This document shows positions 6,532-11,085 of a DNA stretch of 11,085 bases, one piece after another; the first letter of the stretch is position 1; the number at the start of each line of letters is the position of its first letter. The notes under the pieces are model-generated. The model worked only from the letters and a program-made list of their open reading frames with translations, did not search any database and was not told the DNA's origin. Origin of the DNA: an uncultured Saprospiraceae bacterium (GTDB lineage Bacteria; Bacteroidota; Bacteroidia; Chitinophagales; Saprospiraceae). The DNA lies in the NCBI GenBank assembly GCA_937921525.1, contig CAKZUM010000151.1:1-11085 (forward strand), in the 5' to 3' direction. Made by a program: the position numbers and the translations under genes.

Positions 6532-7347
6532 TTATAATACTGCATGAATCGCCAACAAAGGCTTTAAAAATTCTTCTAATTGATTGATATTCAGTTGGCT
6601 GGCAGCATCACATAATGCTTCAGAAGGATTCGGATGTACTTCAATAAATAATCCATCCACCCCAGCTGCTACACCTGCACGCGCTAGAATAGGTAGGTAC
6701 TGTTTAGCCCCACCACTAGGATCTGCACTTGGGATACCATACTTTCTTATGGAGTGAGTGACATCAAAAATAACAGGATAGCCCGTTTCTTGTAAATGGT
6801 AAAAACTTCGTGGATCTACCACCAAATCATTATATCCAAAAGTATAGCCTCGTTCGGTCAGTAGAATCTGTTGATTATCTTGGGCTTCTATTTTTTGTAT
6901 AGGCTTGATCATATTTTCAGGTGCTAGAAACTGACCATGTTTTAGATTGATGGGTTTGCCTGTGCGTGCTGCACCTACGGTTAAAGAAGTTTGCATACAT
7001 AGATAAGCAGGTATTTGAATAATATCTAAAACTTCTGCTGCTGCCGAAATTTGACTAGGGTAGTGTATATCAGAGATAATTGGAAAGCCAAAATCTTGTT
7101 TGATTCGTTGTAGTAACTTTAAGCCTTCCTCCATGCCAGGCCCTACATAGTAATCTACAGAACTCCGATTATCTTTCATAAATGAAGACTTATAAATAAT
7201 CGGAATGCCTAATCGATCTTCTATTTTTTTTAAAGCTTCTGCGGTTTTTAGCATAATGCTTTCGTCCTCAATAACGCATGGGCCAGAGATTAGAAATAGT
7301 GTTGGGCTACCGCATTGGATATTACCTACTTCGACGATCTTTTTCAT
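6532..7347 (-). CDS. kdsA: 3-deoxy-8-phosphooctulonate synthase (KDO-8-P synthase)
   Basis: A 271-aa TIM-barrel enzyme that condenses phosphoenolpyruvate with arabinose 5-phosphate to KDO-8-phosphate for the LPS inner core, in the cytoplasm. Family motifs: GPCVIE (22-27), KSSFMKDNRSS (53-63; NRSS separates it from DAHP synthases), SDIH (92-95), IQIPAYLC (110-117), NLKHGQFLAP (134-143), FGYNDLVVD (170-178), FDVTHS (194-199), GLFIEVHP (232-239). Cys24, His198, Glu236 and Asp247 line up with the metal ligands Cys11, His185, Glu222 and Asp233 of the Aquifex enzyme, so this is the metal-dependent class. Odd points: the usual CRQTDL reads CMQTSL (117-122), replacing the Arg equivalent to Aquifex Arg106, and NVKKGQF reads NLKHGQF. 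The Lys that contacts PEP (here Lys136) is kept. The ATG start and length fit the family. It lies 107 bp downstream of lepA on the same strand, away from other LPS genes in view. Confidence 0.93.
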   Translation of the reverse strand: MKKIVEVGNIQCGSPTLFLISGPCVIEDESIMLKTAEALKKIEDRLGIPIIYKSSFMKDNRSSVDYYVGPGMEEGLKLLQRIKQDFGFPIISDIHYPSQISAAAEVLDIIQIPAYLCMQTSLTVGAARTGKPINLKHGQFLAPENMIKPIQKIEAQDNQQILLTERGYTFGYNDLVVDPRSFYHLQETGYPVIFDVTHSIRKYGIPSADPSGGAKQYLPILARAGVAAGVDGLFIEVHPNPSEALCDAASQLNINQLEEFLKPLLAIHAVL

Positions 7348-7406
7348 AATGAATAGGGAATGAGTACTAGGTGGGAGAAGGAGTTGATGGTTAGATCGAG
7401 GTTAAA

Positions 7407-7437
7407 CGTTTACTAAACCCTAAAGGTTTAGTAAACG
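7407..7437. repeat. 13-bp perfect hairpin between lepA and kdsA
   Basis: CGTTTACTAAACC (7407-7419) and GGTTTAGTAAACG (7425-7437) pair perfectly around a CTAAA loop. The core matches the palindrome at 4039-4069. It lies 17 bp past the lepA stop, so it may end or stabilise the lepA transcript. On the minus strand it is followed only by TTTAACC, a poor U-tract. Its recurrence upstream of the acylase gene favours a dispersed palindromic repeat over a dedicated terminator. Confidence 0.6.
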
Positions 7438-7454
7438 CAAATACAACCATTTTT

Positions 7455-9245
7455 TTAATCTAATTTCAATACTTGTAAGAATGCTTTTTGTGGAACTTCT
7501 ACGTTTCCTACTTGACGCATTTTCTTCTTGCCTTTTTTCTGCTTTTCTAATAATTTTCGCTTTCTAGAAATATCACCACCATAACATTTAGCAGTTACAT
7601 CTTTTCGTAAGGCAGAAATGGTTTCTCTGGCAACCACTTTTCCACCAATAGCGGCTTGTATGGCAATTTGAAATTGTTGTCTAGGTAATAATTCTTTCAG
7701 ACGTTTACAGATTCTTCTACCAAAACTTTGTGCTTTTGTTCGATGCACCAATGCGGATAAAGCATCTACTGGTTCGCCATTCAATTTAATATCCAATCGC
7801 ACTAAATCAGCTGCTCGATACTCTTTTGGTGAATAATCAAAAGAGGCATATCCTCTAGAAATAGATTTTAAACGATCATAAAAATCGAATACAATTTCTG
7901 CTAGAGGCAAATCAAAACTCAACTCCACCCGCTCGGGTGTTAAATAATGTTGGTTGGTTAAATTGCCTCGCTTTTCCATCGCCAAGGTCATGATGGCCCC
8001 GATGTATTCTGGCTTGGTAATTACCTGGGCAACAATCCAAGGTTCTTCGACTCTGTCCATTTGCGTAGGATCTGGCAAGTCGGTTGGTGTATTTACTTTG
8101 AGTTCTTTTCCTCTAGTCGTATAGGCAAGGTAAGAAACGTTAGGGATCGTTGTGATCACATCTTGGTCAAACTCTCTAGATAATCGTTCTTGAATAATTT
8201 CCAAGTGCAACATTCCTAAGAAACCACAACGGAACCCGAAACCTAAAGCTACAGAAGTTTCTGGCTCGAATACCAAAGAGGCATCATTTAATTGTAGTTT
8301 TTCCAAACTATCTCTCAAATCTTCAAAGTCATCATTATCAATCGGGAAAATACCTGCAAAGACCATCGGTTTTACATCTTCGAATCCTTGAATTGCTTCG
8401 GGTGCGGGATTCTCGACAGTTGTAATGGTGTCTCCAACTTTAATTTCTTTGGAAACTTTTACGCCCGTAACGATATAGCCCACATTGCCTGCATGCAATT
8501 CTTTTTGCGGCACCTGATCCATCTGTAAAATACCTACTTCATCTGCAGTGTATTCACTTTCCGTATTCATAAAGAGGACCTTGTCTCCTTTTCGCATCGT
8601 TCCATTTATAATTCTAAAATAGGCGATAATACCTCTATAAGAATTAAACATGGAATCGAAAATGACCGCTTGTAAGGGTAAGTCTAGGCTACCAGTAGGG
8701 GCAGGAACTCGATCTACTACTGCATTGAGTATGTCTAAGATACCAATACCTGTTTTACCACTAGCTAAAATAATATCTTCCTTATCACAACCAATCAAGT
8801 CAATAATCTGATCCGACATCTCCTCTACCATCGCACTCTCCATATCCACCTTATTCAACACAGGAATAATCTCTAAATCATGCTCTATTGCTAAATATAA
8901 ATTGGAGATGGTTTGTGCTTGTACACCCTGTGAAGCATCCACTAATAATAAGGCCCCCTCACAAGCGGCGATTGATCGAGATACCTCATAGGAAAAATCA
9001 ACGTGTCCTGGAGTATCAATCATATTTAAAGTGTATTTTTCTCCATTTTCATGGTTGAAATACATCTGGATGGCGTGACTTTTTATCGTAATTCCTCGCT
9101 CTCGCTCTAAATCCATATCATCCAAAGCTTGGTTCTGCATCTTCCGTTCAGATATGGTCTGCGTAAATTCTAATAACCTATCAGACAAGGTACTCTTACC
9201 ATGGTCTATATGGGCTATTACACAAAAATTTCTAATATTTTTCAT
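7455..9245 (-). CDS. lepA: Elongation factor 4 (ribosomal back-translocase GTPase LepA)
   Basis: A translation GTPase that binds ribosomes, remodels stalled or pre-translocation complexes and influences 30S assembly. The product is 596 aa from the ATG at 9245, the usual LepA length. GTPase motifs: AHIDHGKST (11-19, P-loop), RERGITI (48-54, switch I), DTPGH (77-81, with catalytic His81), NKVD (131-134) and ASGKTG (about 162-167, G5 region). The body carries EF-G-like domains II, III and V. The LepA-specific C-terminal domain is complete, with GDISRKRKLLEKQKKGKKKM near the end and a VEVPQKAFLQVLKLD tail. An in-frame TTG at 9254 would add three residues, but it lies inside the -7 promoter box, so the ATG is preferred. 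Its own promoter sits immediately upstream; hemW is 194 bp upstream and kdsA 107 bp downstream on the same strand. Neighbouring lepA and hemW also occurs in Firmicutes, in the opposite order. Confidence 0.97.
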   Translation of the reverse strand: MKNIRNFCVIAHIDHGKSTLSDRLLEFTQTISERKMQNQALDDMDLERERGITIKSHAIQMYFNHENGEKYTLNMIDTPGHVDFSYEVSRSIAACEGALLLVDASQGVQAQTISNLYLAIEHDLEIIPVLNKVDMESAMVEEMSDQIIDLIGCDKEDIILASGKTGIGILDILNAVVDRVPAPTGSLDLPLQAVIFDSMFNSYRGIIAYFRIINGTMRKGDKVLFMNTESEYTADEVGILQMDQVPQKELHAGNVGYIVTGVKVSKEIKVGDTITTVENPAPEAIQGFEDVKPMVFAGIFPIDNDDFEDLRDSLEKLQLNDASLVFEPETSVALGFGFRCGFLGMLHLEIIQERLSREFDQDVITTIPNVSYLAYTTRGKELKVNTPTDLPDPTQMDRVEEPWIVAQVITKPEYIGAIMTLAMEKRGNLTNQHYLTPERVELSFDLPLAEIVFDFYDRLKSISRGYASFDYSPKEYRAADLVRLDIKLNGEPVDALSALVHRTKAQSFGRRICKRLKELLPRQQFQIAIQAAIGGKVVARETISALRKDVTAKCYGGDISRKRKLLEKQKKGKKKMRQVGNVEVPQKAFLQVLKLD

Positions 9246-9251
9246 AGGCTG

Positions 9252-9259
9252 CAAAGATA
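9252..9259 (-). promoter_or_regulatory. lepA promoter -7 box (TATCTTTG)
   Basis: The minus strand reads TATCTTTG, an exact match to the Bacteroidota -7 consensus TAnnTTTG. Only six bases (CAGCCT) separate it from the lepA ATG, so the transcript should be leaderless or nearly so. No convincing -33 TTTG is seen at the expected spacing. The box decides the lepA start, since the alternative TTG codon overlaps it. Confidence 0.6.
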
Positions 9260-9298
9260 CATGTTTTGTTAGTCTGTGGAAAGAGGAATTGCTATTTC

Positions 9299-9442
9299 TA
9301 GAAGTCAGATGTCAGATCGTTCCACTTAGCTTAGGCTAAGGGAACTGTCAGGTATCAGACCAGCCCGACTGCCGTCAGGCGGGCGGGTTTATGACGTTGA
9401 CGCCCGCGCACTGCTTCTGACAGCGTAGCATTCTGACTTCTA
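9299..9442. repeat. 144-bp GC-rich foldback element with 11-bp inverted ends
   Basis: TAGAAGTCAGA (9299-9309) and TCTGACTTCTA (9432-9442) are perfect terminal inverted repeats. Next to the left end GTCAGAT occurs twice, and related TCAG/CTGA words recur near the right end. Within are two strong hairpins. One spans 9319-9345 (GTTCC plus CTTAGC paired with GCTAAG plus GGAAC, 11 bp with one bulged A). The other spans 9363-9384 (GCCCG/CGGGC outer pairs with an inner CTG/CAG pair). The core is far richer in GC than the flanks. The right end includes the hemW stop codon (9440-9442), so hemW ends inside the element. It is probably a non-autonomous dispersed repeat. It may also serve as the hemW transcript end, though no U-tract follows. 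Confidence 0.6.
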
Positions 9443-10561
9443 AATAAATAATTCCATCGCAATTCGATCTGCTAGTAACTTTCCTTTTGAAGTCAGAGTG
9501 TAGGTTTGTTTGCGTTCTTGAATTAACTGCTCTTTTAGATAAGGTTCAACTGATTTAAGGAAATATTGTTCGTGTCCTTTGCCCCAAGTACTAATTTTTT
9601 GTAGTTCACAGCCCCATTTTGTCCTTAAAGCAGTGAGGATATATTCGTTGTATTGTTGGTCGGGCGTTAAGATTTCTTTTTCAAACGAAAGTTGTCCTTC
9701 TTGTAAAGCCTTGATATATTTAGCATTGTGGGCGATATTCCATTGGCGACTATGGCCATTAAAAGAATGGGCAGATGGGCCGACTCCTAAGTAGGAAGCA
9801 CCTAGCCAATAATTGGAATTATGTCTGGCATGGCAGTCAGGTTTAGCAAAGTTGGAAATCTCGTAATGTTCATATCCTGCTAAAGCTGCCTGCTGCATTA
9901 ATATTTCGAATTGCTGCGCTGCTTTTTCCTCATCTACTGCCTCTTTTGTTCCTTTTTTTACAAAATGCTCCAAGGCGGTATCGGGTTCTACGGTTAAACA
10001 ATAGCAAGAAAGGTGGGCTATACCCAATTCGATAGCTGTCTGAATATTCTGTTTCCACATCTCATTAGTCGTAGTGGGCGTGCCATATATTAAGTCAATG
10101 GTTAGGTTATTAAAACCTTGATCTTGAGCAATTTGTATACAGTTTTTTGCTTCTTGAGCGGTATGCGCTCGATTCATCCATTGCAAATCTTCTTCAAAAA
10201 AGGATTGGGTACCTATACTTAGCCGATTGACAGGGGTTTGGGCTAATTGTTGTAATTTTTCAAGTGATAAGTCATCTGGATTCGCTTCTAAAGTAATTTC
10301 AACACTTTCCGAGATTTGGTGGTATTTGTGAATAGCATTGAATATAGTATCCAAGTCTTTTTGCGTTAGTAAAGAAGGTGTTCCTCCGCCAAAGTAGATA
10401 CTTTTTAAAGGCGCGGATTCTAAATAATCCTTTTGTAGTGCTATCTCTTGGATAATAGATTGCACCATTAAGTCCTTCTGTTTCAAGGAAGTAGAAAAAT
10501 AAAAATTGCAATAATGACATGCTTGTTTGCAAAAAGGGATATGTAGATAGATTCCTGCCAA
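9440..10561 (-). CDS. hemW: Radical SAM haem chaperone HemW
   Basis: A 373-aa radical-SAM protein of the HemW family, often misnamed coproporphyrinogen III oxidase HemN. HemW binds haem and delivers it to target proteins in the cytoplasm. Cys11-x3-Cys15-x2-Cys18 in IPFCKQACHYCNF binds the 4Fe-4S cluster with S-adenosylmethionine. GGGTPSLL (58-65), EANP (92-95), IGTQSF (116-121) and the HNxxYW signature HNSNYW (247-252) followed by LGVGPSAHS (258-266) mark HemW. Its length is that of HemW, well below the roughly 450 aa of true HemN. The start is TTG at 10561: the only upstream codons before an in-frame TAA (10574-10576) are CTA, GTC, ACT and ACT, and MAGIYLHIPFC is the conserved family N-terminus. 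The stop lies within the foldback element 9299-9442. It is first of three same-strand genes (hemW, lepA, kdsA). Confidence 0.94.
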   Translation of the reverse strand: MAGIYLHIPFCKQACHYCNFYFSTSLKQKDLMVQSIIQEIALQKDYLESAPLKSIYFGGGTPSLLTQKDLDTIFNAIHKYHQISESVEITLEANPDDLSLEKLQQLAQTPVNRLSIGTQSFFEEDLQWMNRAHTAQEAKNCIQIAQDQGFNNLTIDLIYGTPTTTNEMWKQNIQTAIELGIAHLSCYCLTVEPDTALEHFVKKGTKEAVDEEKAAQQFEILMQQAALAGYEHYEISNFAKPDCHARHNSNYWLGASYLGVGPSAHSFNGHSRQWNIAHNAKYIKALQEGQLSFEKEILTPDQQYNEYILTALRTKWGCELQKISTWGKGHEQYFLKSVEPYLKEQLIQERKQTYTLTSKGKLLADRIAMELFI

Positions 10562-10627
10562 AGTAGTGACTAGTTAAGTTATTTGGGTCTATATTATCGA
10601 ATATACATGTGCTACAGTTTTAAAGAA

Positions 10628-10735
10628 TAGAGAAGCGAGAGCAGAGAATAGAGACAGATTACGTTTAAAAAACGACGAACGCTCGTTATTTAAACGAAAT
10701 ACGTCTCTACTCTCTGTTCTCTACTCTCTACTCTA
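10628..10735. repeat. 108-bp foldback element with purine/pyrimidine arms
   Basis: The left arm (10628-10656) is a GAGA-rich purine tract starting TAGAGAAG. The right arm (10701-10735) is the matching CTCT-rich tract ending CTCTA. Over 26 compared positions, 21 are complementary. The centre is a hairpin, CGTTTAAA (10662-10669) with TTTAAACG (10689-10696), continued by five inner pairs after one mismatch. It sits in the divergent gap between hemW and the DUF1232 gene. It resembles the element at 9299-9442 in plan (TAGA ends, simple-sequence arms, hairpin core) but not in sequence. The rest of the 303-bp gap (10562-10864) is AT-rich, and I see only a weak promoter candidate in it. Confidence 0.6.
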
Positions 10736-10810
10736 AAAAATGTCCAGTAGTGTAGAATATACATCCCAATTAATCGAGAAAATTTGTGTAAAATAATTAT
10801 TATTATGATC

Positions 10811-10843
10811 TTGTATATAAATTAAATTTTACCAATTTATTTG
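10811..10843 (+). promoter_or_regulatory. Weak promoter candidate for the DUF1232 gene
   Basis: TTTATTTG (10836-10843) matches the Bacteroidota -7 box TAnnTTTG at all but one fixed position, and a TTG (10811-10813) lies 22 bp upstream near the -33 position. The distance to the ATG at 10865 is 21 bp. The match is imperfect in AT-rich DNA, so it may be chance. Confidence 0.25.
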
Positions 10844-10864
10844 AATTTATAAAACACGGTAAAT

Positions 10865-11085
10865 ATGAAAAATATCACAGATAAATATAAAAAACAGTAT
10901 TCAGAGCCCAAGTTGTGGAAAAAAATCAAGGGCTATGGTAGAAAAGCAGGTATTAAGGTAGTGTACACGGCCTTGTTGCTATTCTATGCCTATAAACGCA
11001 AAGATACGCCTCAATGGGCAAAGAATATTGTGATCGGGGCATTGGGCTATTTTGTGTCTCCAATAGATATTATTCCAGATTTGAC
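10865..11085 (+). CDS. DUF1232 / YkvA-type membrane protein, 5' part
   Basis: An open frame from ATG 10865 to the window edge gives 73 residues and is cut off at its 3' end. A basic N-terminus (KYKKQY, KLWKKIKGYGRKAG) leads to a hydrophobic stretch (VVYTALLLFYAY, about 32-43), a short polar segment (KRKDTPQW) and a second hydrophobic segment ending in GYFVSPIDIIPDL (61-73). The SPIDxIPD motif is the hallmark of DUF1232, a small membrane-associated domain of unknown function. The motif is intact, so the gene is probably functional. The rest lies outside the window. It is divergent from hemW, with a foldback element between. Confidence 0.8.
   Translation, partial: MKNITDKYKKQYSEPKLWKKIKGYGRKAGIKVVYTALLLFYAYKRKDTPQWAKNIVIGALGYFVSPIDIIPDL

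Noticed and set aside
6532..7347. DAHP synthase instead of KdsA
   Set aside because: The NRSS and IQIPAYL motifs are those of KDO-8-P synthase, and the KPRTS-type motif of DAHP synthase is absent.
9246..9254. lepA starting at TTG 9254 (three extra residues)
   Set aside because: The codon overlaps the TATCTTTG promoter box, and the ATG at 9245 gives the standard MKNIRNF start.
9154..9794. Plus-strand frames overlapping the lepA start and hemW
   Set aside because: They are antisense to conserved genes, with odd composition and no domain.
10299..10532. 77-codon minus-strand frame inside hemW
   Set aside because: It is an out-of-frame shadow of hemW; the conserved radical-SAM motifs lie in the other frame.
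9440..10561. Coproporphyrinogen III dehydrogenase HemN
   Set aside because: The protein is too short and carries the HNxxYW signature of HemW.

Overview
The window looks like a chromosomal segment of a Gram-negative member of the Bacteroidota, most likely near the Saprospirales. The DNA is AT-rich. lepA has a Bacteroidota-type -7 box (TATCTTTG) just before its start codon. A KDO-8-phosphate synthase implies lipopolysaccharide. One ORF belongs to a long, all-helical protein type that I associate with Saprospirales-like genomes. The lineage is an inference from gene style, not from a marker alignment.

Layout. Positions 1-186 hold two foldback structures. Two minus-strand envelope genes follow: a penicillin-acylase-type Ntn amidohydrolase (1547-3970) and, 58 bp downstream, a class-C beta-lactamase-like serine hydrolase (187-1488, GTG start). 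They are probably one operon. A 1165-bp gap (3971-5135) has no convincing intact gene but is full of structure: a palindrome, a possible three-way-junction fold, two copies of a double-hairpin module, two copies of an AT-rich leader, a decayed reading frame and a 128-bp foldback insertion. The second leader runs into an uncharacterised 464-aa helical protein (5136-6530, plus strand). That gene converges on kdsA with only one base between the stop codons.

From 6532 to 10561 three housekeeping genes lie on the minus strand in transcription order hemW, lepA, kdsA: a radical-SAM haem chaperone, the ribosomal GTPase EF4 and a metal-type KDO-8-P synthase. lepA has its own promoter, so they need not form one transcript. 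hemW starts with TTG. It is bracketed by two foldback elements of similar design (9299-9442 and 10628-10735), and the first of these overlaps its stop codon. The window ends inside a plus-strand DUF1232/YkvA-type membrane protein (from 10865).

The coding content is ordinary: cell-wall or amide hydrolysis, LPS precursor synthesis, translation and haem handling. I found no defence system, mobile-element transposase, CRISPR array, tRNA or rRNA. The most interesting material is non-coding: the 3971-5135 region, where a compensatory base change between the two double-hairpin copies argues for a maintained RNA or terminator structure, and the dense set of foldback repeats between genes. The substituted substrate-site residues of KdsA are the best protein-level oddity.
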